Source: Alkalihalobacillus sp. TS-13
GTDB lineage: Bacteria; Bacillota; Bacilli; Bacillales; Fictibacillaceae
NCBI RefSeq assembly: GCF_019720915.1
Contig: NZ_JAHKSI010000001.1
Location: forward strand, 2,604,001-2,668,000
Length of the DNA stretch: 64,000 nt
Direction: 5' to 3'
Each line of letters begins with the position of its first letter. Position 1 is the first letter of the stretch. A program made the translations under genes and the position numbers. Below, piece after piece: positions 14,851 to 22,785 of the stretch. The notes under the pieces are model-generated. The model was not told the origin of the DNA. It worked only from the letters and a program-made list of their open reading frames with translations, and did not search any database.

Positions 14851-17256
14851 ATGACTATGAAAAAGCGTTCTTTAATCGTTGTACTTGTCACCCTGTCCAT
14901 TTTGTTGATCGCAACCCCATTCTTCAACCCCAACACTACGATCGCCACTACTTCACAGCCACTAAAGAGTTTTGAAGAAAAGGCTGCACTTGTATCCATC
15001 CATGTCAAAGATCGGACGGAAATGGACAAACTCGTTGAAGCTGGGTTTGATCTTACTGAACATGTCCATCAGCATGAAGACGGTACTTATGACGTCGATG
15101 CGATTGTAACGCCATCCGAATTGAACACAATCCGTAATCAAGGCTTCGAGTTCGAAACGGTCTATACCAAAGCAGAAGCTGAACAACGTATTGCGGAAAG
15201 AAAATCCCAGGTGAAGAAGCTTGATCAAGTGACTTCCTCAGTGGATTCCATCAATATATTACGTGCCAATTTCTTTGAAAATTATTCTGGTACATTCTTA
15301 TATGTTGAAGCAAAAACGAGTGCTGGTGCTGCAAGCAACGTTGCACTGACTGCCACATGGGATTCCGGTAAAGGAACAGAAATCGGATCTGGCGGAGAGG
15401 CAACTCTTCGACGTGTCGAAGACTATGGTGAATACCTTTATCACCAATTGCTGCTCCCGATTGAAGAAATCCCTCATCAAATCAAAATTGAAAGCAATCA
15501 AGGCGGGACTTCCACTACCACTGTAAGTGAATGGCTAGGAGAAGATAAACCAGACCCGGATAAACCTCACTATGTCAGCGATTTCGTCGACCACTACATG
15601 GACCCGACTGAAATTACTGAACGGATCGAAAGCCTGGCTGAAGAGTTCCCGGAACTGGCTGAAGTGATAGAGCTGCCGAATCAGTCAAACGGTTATCGCA
15701 GAAAAGCACAAGCCATCCTTGGGAATAATACGAATGAAGCTGTCGTCGTAACCTCGAATGAATGGGGGCATGAAGGCGGAAATGACATAAACATCACATT
15801 GGAAAAACCTGAGGAAGAACAAGCAGAATTATCGCTTCACATAGACGGGCAGGAAATTGTCGTGTCTCTAGCAACCGATGAAAATGGAAATGTATCGAGC
15901 ACCGCATCAGATGTCACCACGCTATTAAACGGGGAGGGGAATGAACTCGTCAGCGCTGATACGTTCCGAGGTTCAACTGGTGATGGAATCGTCACTCCTG
16001 AAGCGTCCGTCCAACTGGATGACAATCTCGATGCCCCAGATTCGATTTCCCGAGATCCGCATACGGTAAAGGCACTCCGAATCGGAAAACATCGCGATGG
16101 TTCGAAAACCGGCGTCTTCGCTTATTCACAGGAACACGCCCGTGAATGGGTTACGCCTCTTGTATCAATTGAAACGGCAGAACGTCTGTTACGGAACTAT
16201 GCTCATGATCCAGAAACACGTAAATATGTCGATAATCTCGATATTTTCATCGTGCCGACCGTCAATCCGGATGGCGCACATTACAGCATGTATGATTACA
16301 ACTGGCAGCGGAAAAATATGACCAACCATTGTGTGGACACGAATTTTTCCGATCCTCTAGCGCAGGACTACTGGGGTGTCGATTTGAATCGGAACCATTC
16401 TGTAGGTTCTGTTTATGACGGTTATATCGGTGCCTCAACCAATTGTACAAGTGCGGTCTATTCGGGTCCTGAAGAAGTCTCAGAGCCTGAAGCGCAAAAT
16501 CTCATCTGGCTGGCTGAGCAAAATCCGAATATCAAATTTGCGATGAACATCCATAGTTATGGGGGTTATTTCATGTGGCCACCTGGTGCTTATACGGAAA
16601 ACCGCGAAACATTACCGCGTCCGACTGCTGGTGAAGAAGCATATTTCTGGCAGGCATCTGAAACCATCCTTGATGAGATTAAGGATTACAGAGGCACGGT
16701 CATCCTTCCGAGCCGTACAGGCCCGATTCCTGATGTCCTTTACTCTGCAGCAGGTAATTCTGCAGATGCCCTTTGGTACGACTATGGCATCTATGCCTGG
16801 GACTTCGAAGTCGGGGCTGATATCTGGAATGAAGAACAAGGCCGCTGGCAAGCTGTCGGCTTCCAACCTCCTTTTGAAGAAGGGCATGCTGAAGCGATGG
16901 AATTCGCAAACGGTATGAACGGACTGTTTGATGTCGCCTACCAATACGCAAAAGATAAGAAGCCGCCAATATCCAAAGCGACACCTGGTAAAGGAAACTA
17001 TGATGAAGCAGTAGAAGTTTCCTTCGAATCAAGTGAACCAGCAACCATCTACTACACACTGGACGGTTCAAGACCTACATTCGAATCTGATAAAATCCAG
17101 ATCAAAGACACACGGGAAGGCGCTGAAACGTTGATGATCGAGGAAACGACGACCATCCACTGGTTTGCGATGGATGCCGCTGGAAACGTAGAGAAACATT
17201 ATAACCCAGACGGAAATGGAAAGAACTATAACAAAGCGAAAATCACAATAAGATAA
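14851..17256 (+). CDS. Secreted zinc carboxypeptidase, M14 family, with chitobiase-like C-terminal domain
   Basis: Exported metallopeptidase. A signal peptide (MKKRSLIVVLVTLSILLIAT) is followed by a prodomain-like region (about 35-235). The M14 domain (about 240-690) has zinc ligands in EHAREW (HxxE near residue 428) and HSYGGYF (His near 566), VDLNRNHSVGS with the substrate-binding Arg, and the catalytic Glu in WDFEVGAD (near 653). An insertion of about 100 residues (320-410) interrupts the early part of the domain. Residues 705-801 form a C-terminal domain of the chitobiase/beta-hexosaminidase C type (TIYYTLDGSRPT, TIHWFAMDAAGNVE), probably for binding. I chose ATG 14851; GGAGGTG lies 12 nt upstream and an upstream TTG overlaps it. 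It is a single gene closed by a terminator. Confidence 0.9.
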   Translation: MTMKKRSLIVVLVTLSILLIATPFFNPNTTIATTSQPLKSFEEKAALVSIHVKDRTEMDKLVEAGFDLTEHVHQHEDGTYDVDAIVTPSELNTIRNQGFEFETVYTKAEAEQRIAERKSQVKKLDQVTSSVDSINILRANFFENYSGTFLYVEAKTSAGAASNVALTATWDSGKGTEIGSGGEATLRRVEDYGEYLYHQLLLPIEEIPHQIKIESNQGGTSTTTVSEWLGEDKPDPDKPHYVSDFVDHYMDPTEITERIESLAEEFPELAEVIELPNQSNGYRRKAQAILGNNTNEAVVVTSNEWGHEGGNDINITLEKPEEEQAELSLHIDGQEIVVSLATDENGNVSSTASDVTTLLNGEGNELVSADTFRGSTGDGIVTPEASVQLDDNLDAPDSISRDPHTVKALRIGKHRDGSKTGVFAYSQEHAREWVTPLVSIETAERLLRNYAHDPETRKYVDNLDIFIVPTVNPDGAHYSMYDYNWQRKNMTNHCVDTNFSDPLAQDYWGVDLNRNHSVGSVYDGYIGASTNCTSAVYSGPEEVSEPEAQNLIWLAEQNPNIKFAMNIHSYGGYFMWPPGAYTENRETLPRPTAGEEAYFWQASETILDEIKDYRGTVILPSRTGPIPDVLYSAAGNSADALWYDYGIYAWDFEVGADIWNEEQGRWQAVGFQPPFEEGHAEAMEFANGMNGLFDVAYQYAKDKKPPISKATPGKGNYDEAVEVSFESSEPATIYYTLDGSRPTFESDKIQIKDTREGAETLMIEETTTIHWFAMDAAGNVEKHYNPDGNGKNYNKAKITIR

Positions 17257-17265
17257 GTTTATGAG

Positions 17266-17303
17266 TTTCGAGGCTGCCGCTATTAACCGGTGGCCTCGTT
17301 TTC
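17266..17303 (+). terminator. Intrinsic terminator after the M14 carboxypeptidase gene
   Basis: Stem CGAGGC / GCCTCG (17269-17274 with 17293-17298) with further inner pairing, followed by TTTTCC. Confidence 0.75.
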
Positions 17304-17310
17304 CATTTAT

Positions 17311-17420
17311 CGTGATTTTTGGAGTTTTGTTGTGATTATTCGAAGACTTGTCGTGATTTTTTAAAAGGAGGTTGCGATAAATCTCAGTTTTGTCTCGATT
17401 TTTCTTATTTGTGTCGCGAT
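17311..17420. repeat. 21-bp period array, TCGTGATTTTT family (six units)
   Basis: Cores resembling CGTGATTTTT start at 17311, 17331, 17352, 17373, 17394 and 17415, i.e. steps of 20, 21, 21, 21 and 21 bp. Only about half of each unit is conserved, so the spacing is stricter than the sequence. It is followed by a fragment of the modular element (CCCGCGGGAAGCGAG, 17428-17442). Confidence 0.75.
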
Positions 17421-17501
17421 ACATATTCCCGCGGGAAGCGAGTTTATTTCAATATTGCAAAAAAATGGGAACAATCTTACAAAAAATTTTACATTTTCTT
17501 A

Positions 17502-17532
17502 TTGACTCTCACGTTACGTTATACTTTAAAGT
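17502..17532 (+). promoter_or_regulatory. Candidate MerR-type promoter/operator
   Basis: TTGACT (17502-17507) and TAAAGT (17527-17532) are separated by 19 bp, the long spacing typical of promoters twisted open by MerR proteins. The spacer contains CACGTTACGT, similar in style to operators of TipA/Mta-type regulators. It lies 29 bp upstream of the merR-family start and suggests autoregulation. A 17-bp reading (TTTAAA as -10) is also possible. Confidence 0.5.
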
Positions 17533-17560
17533 AGTCATTGAAGGGAGGTTACATGAAGCA

Positions 17561-18307
17561 ATGAAGGTAAAAGAAGTAGCTGACTTGGTCGGAATCAGTG
17601 TGCGCACACTGCATCATTATGATGAAATCGGATTATTGAAACCGGAAAAGACATCACAATCTGGTTATCGTCTTTACTCCGATGATAATCTTGCTACCTT
17701 GCAACAGATTTTGTTTTTTAAAGAGCTCGGCTTCCCTTTGAAAAAAATCAAAGAAATCATCAACAGTCCTTCCTTCGATCAGAAAGAAGCGTTAGAACTC
17801 CACCGTAAAATGTTAGTGGAGAAACGAAGCAGGATCAACACGATGATTTCGACAATCGATAAGACGATTGAACACACGAAAGGAGCGATTTCGATGACGA
17901 ATAAAGAGAAATTCGAAGGATTCGACTTCAGCCAGAATCCGTATGAAAAAGAAGCCCGCGAACGCTGGGGAGATGAAGCAGTCGACAAATCCAACGCTAA
18001 ATTGGGGAGCATGTCGAAGGAGGAACAGGAGGCGATGGGTGAAAAAATGAACGCCATCTACCGCAATCTTGCCGACGTTCGCCACACTCCACCCGAATCG
18101 GATGAAGCACAAGCAGCCATCAATGAATGGTATGTTTTCTTGAACAGTAATTTCGGTCATCACTACTCACTCGACGCTTTCAAAAGCTTAGGCCAAATGT
18201 ATGTCGATGATGTACGGTTCACAAAAAACATCGATCAATTCGGTGATGGATTGGCAAAATTCATGCGCGATGCAATGGCCGTCTATGCCGACAAAAACAA
18301 AGATTGA
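17561..18307 (+). CDS. MerR family regulator with TipAS antibiotic-recognition domain
   Basis: Transcription activator of the TipA/Mta type. Residues 1-70 are the MerR winged helix ([22 protein letters not shown], shown in part as [19 protein letters not shown]), followed by a coiled-coil dimer helix (about 75-110). Residues 130-245 are a TipAS domain ([44 protein letters not shown]) that binds ligands such as thiopeptides in TipA. 248 residues, normal length. I chose ATG 17561; the frame is open far upstream but without a start signal. GGGAGG lies 12 nt upstream. No target gene is adjacent, so it may control itself and distant genes. Confidence 0.88.
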   Translation: MKVKEVADLVGISVRTLHHYDEIGLLKPEKTSQSGYRLYSDDNLATLQQILFFKELGFPLKKIKEIINSPSFDQKEALELHRKMLVEKRSRINTMISTIDKTIEHTKGAISMTNKEKFEGFDFSQNPYEKEARERWGDEAVDKSNAKLGSMSKEEQEAMGEKMNAIYRNLADVRHTPPESDEAQAAINEWYVFLNSNFGHHYSLDAFKSLGQMYVDDVRFTKNIDQFGDGLAKFMRDAMAVYADKNKD

Positions 18308-18320
18308 TCCAACGAAAGAA

Positions 18321-18354
18321 AGAGCATTCTTTTTAAAAGAGGATGCTCTTTTCC
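18321..18354. terminator. Terminator between convergent merR and oxidoreductase genes
   Basis: Stem AGAGCATTCT / AGGATGCTCT (18321-18330 with 18340-18349, one G-U pair), followed by TTTTCC on the plus strand and TTTCTTTC on the minus strand. Confidence 0.8.
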
Positions 18355-18373
18355 TTGAACTCTACGATCAGTA

Positions 18374-19474
18374 TCATTTTAAAGCAGCCTTCTTGCTTTC
18401 ATTACCGATTCGGATTGCATCCCGTTGTGCAATCAGGCATAATTCTGCTGCCTTGAACGTATGGGATTGTTCCATTGCGTATTCTGTCCCATTGATGCAA
18501 TCCAAAATCAGTTCACCAAAGTACGGAAATCCGACCTTGCCGCTCAAAGAGAAATGCTTCTCTCCGTCATGGTTCACTAAATAAAGGTGATCCCCTTGCT
18601 CATCACGAGCGATATCGATATATTTCCGGAGCTCGATATACCCATCAGTTCCAAGGATGAGCGTACGCCCGTCTCCCCATGTGCGGAGGCCATCAGGTGT
18701 CAGCCAGTCGACCCTGAAATAATTGGTTGCGCCAGTATCAGCGATCAGGGATGCATCACCAAAATCCTCAAGTTCGGGATATTCTTCATGTTTGTAGTTC
18801 CCTACTTTACTGTGAACGACTTTTGCATCCTTTGCACCAGCATAGTAAAGGAATTGTTCAATTTGATGACTGCCGATGTCGCAAAGGATTCCACCGTACA
18901 TGTTCTTTTTAAAAAACCAGTCCGGCCTGCTTTCCACACTGAGCCTATGTGGTCCTGCCCCCTGGACTTGCACTACTTTTCCAATCGCATCCTGGTCAAT
19001 GAGCTGACCCGTAAAAACAGCACTTTCAACATGGAGCCGTTCGCTATAATAGACCGCCCAGATGAGCTCTGTCTCTTCTGTTTTTTTCTTCGCTGCTTCC
19101 AATTGTTCCAGGGTCGTGAATGGCGTTTTATCTGTGAAATAATGCTTTCCATGGTCCATCACCTTAAGGCCCAATTCACATCTTCTTGAAGGTATAGCAG
19201 CTCCTGCCACCAGTTTGATAGACGGGTCATTTAAGATCTCATCCTCAGATGCTGCCACTTTGACTTGAGGAAATGCGTTACAGAAGTCTTTTACTTTTTC
19301 AGGATCAGGATCATACACCCACTTCAACGTTGCGCCCGCTTCTGTCAATCCATTACACATGCCATAAACGTGTCCATGATCCAAAGCCATGGCTGCAATG
19401 TTGAACTCACCTTCACTGACGACAGGCTCGCTTTTTCCTTCAGGTGCGTAATTCATTCCATCACTTTTTTGCAT
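18374..19474 (-). CDS. Gfo/Idh/MocA family oxidoreductase, divergent subfamily
   Basis: Predicted NAD(P)-dependent dehydrogenase acting on a sugar or glycoside in the cytoplasm. It has the two-domain layout of the family, but the N-terminal nucleotide loop is atypical (MALDHGHVYGMCNGLTEAG instead of GxGxxG) and the catalytic EKP signature is DKT (HYFTDKTPF), keeping the lysine. The second-domain motif GGILCDIGSHQIEQFLYY retains the Asp and His. 366 residues. Start ATG 19474 behind GGGAGG. It is 12 bp downstream of the formylglycine-generating enzyme gene, so it is linked to sulfatase maturation by transcription. Substrate unknown; oxidation of a desulfated sugar is an inference. Confidence 0.85.
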   Translation of the reverse strand: MQKSDGMNYAPEGKSEPVVSEGEFNIAAMALDHGHVYGMCNGLTEAGATLKWVYDPDPEKVKDFCNAFPQVKVAASEDEILNDPSIKLVAGAAIPSRRCELGLKVMDHGKHYFTDKTPFTTLEQLEAAKKKTEETELIWAVYYSERLHVESAVFTGQLIDQDAIGKVVQVQGAGPHRLSVESRPDWFFKKNMYGGILCDIGSHQIEQFLYYAGAKDAKVVHSKVGNYKHEEYPELEDFGDASLIADTGATNYFRVDWLTPDGLRTWGDGRTLILGTDGYIELRKYIDIARDEQGDHLYLVNHDGEKHFSLSGKVGFPYFGELILDCINGTEYAMEQSHTFKAAELCLIAQRDAIRIGNESKKAALK

Positions 19475-19486
19475 TATAAAACCTCC

Positions 19487-20437
19487 CTAGTGATCCACAT
19501 CAGCCACACATCGAAAGCCGATATTCCCTGTTGAGCTATCTGGAGAGTTCGAACTTCTTGCGGCAACTCGATAACGATTGCAATACGATTTGTGACAAAG
19601 ATAGGAACCGCCTCTCATCGATTTCACTTGCCCTGTATGAGGTCCCGTCGGATTTGTGTTTGAACTTTCCCGGTGGTAGCGCGGGCTGAACCAGTCGTCA
19701 CACCATTCCCATACATTTCCGCAAACGTTGTGAAGACCGAATTCATTGGGGTTATACGCATCGACTGGTGCCGGTCCTACATAACCATCACTCGCTGTAT
19801 TTTTATTCGGAAAATCACCTTGCCATATGTTGCACTGATGCTTTCCATCAACAATCAACTCATCGCCCCAGGCATAGAGTTTTTGTTCAAGACCACCACG
19901 TGCTGCATATTCCCATTCCGCTTCTGTAGGCAATCTCTTTCCAGCCCATTCGCAAAACGCTCGAGCATCATTCCAAGAGACATGAATGACCGGGTGATTC
20001 ATGCGATTTTCGATCGTCGAGCCTGGGCCATCCGGTTGATTCCAATAAGCTCCTTCAACGGCAACCCACCAGGGGATGTTCGGGACTCTTTGCGGCTTTT
20101 GCGCCCACACTTTCTCAGATACGAAATGATGGAAGACGAAAGACCAGCCGAATTTTTCCGCTTCTGTCACATAACCTGTCTGGTCTATGAACGCTTTGAA
20201 TTGTCTGCTCGTTACCGCATATTGGTCGATATAAAACGGTTTTAGCTCAACGTTTCTTGCCGGCCCTTCTCCATCTTTCGGAAATCCCTTAAGGCTGTCT
20301 GTTCCCATGATGAAGGTTCCTCCGTCAAGCAAAACCATCCCTTCTTTGGTGTTTGACTGGTTCTTTTCTAATGTTCCAGTGGCGGTTTCCATGTTTTGTT
20401 GGTCTTGGTTTCTTCGTGGTGCACAACAATTCTTCAT
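19487..20437 (-). CDS. Formylglycine-generating enzyme (SUMF1/FGE type), activates sulfatase
   Basis: Converts a sulfatase active-site cysteine to formylglycine with copper and oxygen. The C-terminal signature SYLCHKSYCNRYRVAARS and SPDSSTGNIGFRC matches true FGEs, including both catalytic cysteines (C-H-K-S-Y-C, near residues 280-285). EgtB/PvdO-like relatives lack these. The N-terminus MKNCCAPRRN and VLLDGGTFIMGTD, VTSRQFKAFIDQTG and LPTEAEWEYAARGG are typical. I chose ATG 20437, 6 nt after GGGAGGAG; the frame's first ATG (20458) lies upstream of that site. No signal peptide, so it acts in the cytoplasm on the sulfatase encoded at 22786-24252, which has the matching CxPxR motif. Confidence 0.93.
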   Translation of the reverse strand: MKNCCAPRRNQDQQNMETATGTLEKNQSNTKEGMVLLDGGTFIMGTDSLKGFPKDGEGPARNVELKPFYIDQYAVTSRQFKAFIDQTGYVTEAEKFGWSFVFHHFVSEKVWAQKPQRVPNIPWWVAVEGAYWNQPDGPGSTIENRMNHPVIHVSWNDARAFCEWAGKRLPTEAEWEYAARGGLEQKLYAWGDELIVDGKHQCNIWQGDFPNKNTASDGYVGPAPVDAYNPNEFGLHNVCGNVWEWCDDWFSPRYHRESSNTNPTGPHTGQVKSMRGGSYLCHKSYCNRYRVAARSSNSPDSSTGNIGFRCVADVDH

Positions 20438-20477
20438 TTTTTCTCCTCCCAATCCCAATGCTTGTTGCTGAATTTTT

Positions 20478-21266
20478 TTACCATTTTAATGTTGAGATGA
20501 CAGGATAGTGATCTGACGCGTAAGCACCGTCTACTTGACTCCGGTCGATCTCTGTCTTCAAAACCTGGACTTCAGGTGTTGTAAAAATATAATCGATCGG
20601 CGCCCCTTCCCTGCCACCTTTAAAATTGTGGAACGTACAACCAGGATTTTCGTCCATTTTCTCAAAAGCATCGTTCAATTTGGCTGTTGATCCTAAAAGG
20701 GAGATATCCCCCCGTAAAAACCGGATGGCAGGATCATGTGGTTCACTATTGAAATCACCAGTCAATATCACAGGCAGTTCCTTTTTCCGATACTGTTCGT
20801 CCAGTCTTTTCGAGATCAATTGGATGCCATGTTCTCTCGCCGGCGGGCTGATGTGATCGAGGTGCGTGTTGAAATGGATAAAATCGTTGTAAGGTTCTTT
20901 TTTAAATCTGAAATGTCCCCAGGTGCACACCCTAGGAAAATCACTTTCCCAGCTTATGCTGTTCGGGATATCCGGTTGCTCTGACAACCAGAATTGTTCT
21001 GATTCAAGGACTTCCAATTCATTGTGTTCATAAAAAATCGCACAAAATTCATCGGACATGCCCCCGCGCCTTCCCTGTCCGATCCATCGATAGTCGGCAA
21101 ACTCCTCTTCCATATCTTCAATCATTCGGAGAAGACCTTCCTGGGTACCCACTACAAGCGGTCGATGCTTGTTGATCATCGCAGCAGCTTTCTTCCTACG
21201 GTGAACCCACGAATTCTTGCCATCCTCCGGAATATCAACCCTTAAATTGAATGTCATTACTTTCAC
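20478..21266 (-). CDS. Endonuclease/exonuclease/phosphatase family hydrolase
   Basis: Metal-dependent phosphodiesterase/phosphatase fold. Motifs: MTFNLRVD at the start, GTQEGLL (metal Glu), FIHFNTHLDH, ILTGDFNSEPHDPA (catalytic Asp and Asn), PIDYIFTT and ASDHYPVIST (catalytic His). 262 residues, no signal peptide. Start GTG 21266, 9 nt after AAGGA. It lies 40 bp upstream of the FGE gene and downstream of a weak terminator, so it probably heads the phosphatase-FGE-oxidoreductase transcript. The substrate could be a phosphosugar, lipid or nucleotide; sequence alone does not say. Linkage to a sulfatase locus favours a carbohydrate role. Confidence 0.85.
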   Translation of the reverse strand: MKVMTFNLRVDIPEDGKNSWVHRRKKAAAMINKHRPLVVGTQEGLLRMIEDMEEEFADYRWIGQGRRGGMSDEFCAIFYEHNELEVLESEQFWLSEQPDIPNSISWESDFPRVCTWGHFRFKKEPYNDFIHFNTHLDHISPPAREHGIQLISKRLDEQYRKKELPVILTGDFNSEPHDPAIRFLRGDISLLGSTAKLNDAFEKMDENPGCTFHNFKGGREGAPIDYIFTTPEVQVLKTEIDRSQVDGAYASDHYPVISTLKW

Positions 21267-21326
21267 GTTGATTCATCCTTCCTTGAGAGCCTGATGTGTA
21301 ACATGCAAATTACGCATGCATCGGAA

Positions 21327-21390
21327 ATTGCTCAAGATCATCCCAGATTTGCTCATGATCACCTCGAAATTGCTCAAAGTTCACTCCAGA
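21327..21390. repeat. 21-bp period array, ATTGCTCA family (three units, reverse of 9022-9084)
   Basis: Cores ATTGCTCA, TTTGCTCA and ATTGCTCA start at 21327, 21348 and 21369, exactly 21 bp apart, with GATCATC/GATCACC between them. This is the reverse complement of the GAGCAATT array at 9022-9084. It lies between the terminator at 21437 and the phosphatase gene start. Confidence 0.75.
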
Positions 21391-21436
21391 ACTAGCGGAA
21401 AAGGAGTGATTTTTACAATTATTGAATGACGTGAAA

Positions 21437-21466
21437 GAAAGGATCAACTGAATAGCTGATCCTTTT
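21437..21466 (-). terminator. Probable terminator after the GH144-like gene
   Basis: Minus-strand stem AAGGATCAGCT-ATTC-AGTTGATCCTT with one mismatch, followed by TCTTTC. The T-run is short, so read-through into the phosphatase/FGE genes is possible. Confidence 0.55.
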
Positions 21467-21486
21467 ATACAAACTGTTTGTTTCCT

Positions 21487-22776
21487 TTACTTGAGTACTG
21501 TGTTGGTTTCCGGCATTCTCTCGGTGAAGAATGTCATCCCGCGCTTGAATGCAGTCATTCCATATAACATCGAACTCCAATCAATCAAGGTGATTTTGGT
21601 CGGGCACCATCGATCCTTTTGTCCGAGATGCCACCAGGAATAGCGATGTAATCCGAAATGATAAGACTGGCGGAACTTATCTTCATCCTCTTTATCCTCT
21701 GGATTCGTATACACATCATAAGGAATATGGAGGCGATACAACGCGTAAAGGTCATGGATTCCTGCAGGATAAACTGGCAAGAATCCTGCTACAATATAAG
21801 CTGAAGCGATATCACCTGGTGCGTTGTTGATTTTATCAGCATGATACCCGCCATGCAGACCATCATTCGGTCCAGCGCCATATCCCCAAACATAGGACGG
21901 TACATCCTCATGCTCTTTCCACTTCAAACGATCCGCCTGGCACGCATTTGTGAAGAAGTCTTGATACACCATACTCTTTCCGTATTCCGGAACGAGGTAA
22001 TACGGAAATTGATGGACGAATGAGGATAAGAAGGCGTTTTTATCGTTATCCGTCAAGACAGGAATATCCCGATAATGGACTTGTGGAAGGTCATTTAATT
22101 TCGGCTCTGAAAAATTTTCATGCCATAACGTTTGGATATCTTCATTTTCCGGCTGCCCCAACAAGGCGAGATACGCAACCAGCGCATACTCGTTAAAGGC
22201 AGGTAATGGAGCGGTTCCTTCGCCGTCCTTTACGATCATGTTGATGACTCCGTTTTCTTTATCCGCAACAACAACACGCCAGTCAATCTGCTTCAGCAGA
22301 CGCGTCGCCATTTCATTGATTTGCGGGGCAGTTTCCTTGAAGTGATGTCCCGCAAAAAGTGCCCCTGCTACCAATAAGGACGTATCAATCGTTGATATTT
22401 CGGAATTGAGGTTTTCACCCGTTTCCATATCGACAAAATGGGCGTAAAACCCTGTTTGGTCATCACGTGCAGGTTGACACCCTTCGATTTCTCCCATCAC
22501 ACACCGCAATGTGACAAGAGCCTTTTCTGCGGCTTCTAAATCCCAGTTCTCCAGATCTGCAACACAGAGACCGAGCAGGCCAACTCCAGTTGCTGCAATC
22601 GAACATCTGAAGTCCGGATTTTCACCAAACGTCATATACGCATCAGCATACAGACCGGTAAGGGGATTCCGGGAAGCGTCCAGCAAAGCATAGGAATCTT
22701 TATATTGGCGATCGAAAAAGCTTTTCACATTTTCGGGCAAGTCCTTATAATAATCCGTTACATTGCTCACGTTCAT
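21487..22776 (-). CDS. GH144-like / Glycoamylase-fold glycoside hydrolase candidate, cytoplasmic
   Basis: 429 residues, no signal peptide. The segment SEISTIDTSLLVAGALFAGHHF matches in style the Glycoamylase domain found in GH144 endo-beta-1,2-glucanases and relatives with an (alpha/alpha)6 barrel (quoted part: STIDTSLLVAGALFAG). Other family-like features are FYAHFVDMETGE, FNEYALVAYLAL, YVWGYGAGPNDGLHGGYHAD and PGDIASAYIVAGFLPVYPAG, typical of the catalytic barrel. Start ATG 22776 behind GGAAGGGG, 9 bp after the sulfatase stop, so they are co-transcribed. Known members act on beta-1,2-glucan; the sulfatase context suggests a different, sulfated substrate. Catalytic residues cannot be assigned by eye. 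Confidence 0.65.
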   Translation of the reverse strand: MNVSNVTDYYKDLPENVKSFFDRQYKDSYALLDASRNPLTGLYADAYMTFGENPDFRCSIAATGVGLLGLCVADLENWDLEAAEKALVTLRCVMGEIEGCQPARDDQTGFYAHFVDMETGENLNSEISTIDTSLLVAGALFAGHHFKETAPQINEMATRLLKQIDWRVVVADKENGVINMIVKDGEGTAPLPAFNEYALVAYLALLGQPENEDIQTLWHENFSEPKLNDLPQVHYRDIPVLTDNDKNAFLSSFVHQFPYYLVPEYGKSMVYQDFFTNACQADRLKWKEHEDVPSYVWGYGAGPNDGLHGGYHADKINNAPGDIASAYIVAGFLPVYPAGIHDLYALYRLHIPYDVYTNPEDKEDEDKFRQSYHFGLHRYSWWHLGQKDRWCPTKITLIDWSSMLYGMTAFKRGMTFFTERMPETNTVLK

Positions 22777-22785
22777 TACCCCTTC

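Noticed and set aside
16612-17071. Antisense open frames in the M14 carboxypeptidase gene
   Set aside because: The plus-strand frame carries signal peptide, zinc ligands and catalytic Glu; the antisense frames have no features.
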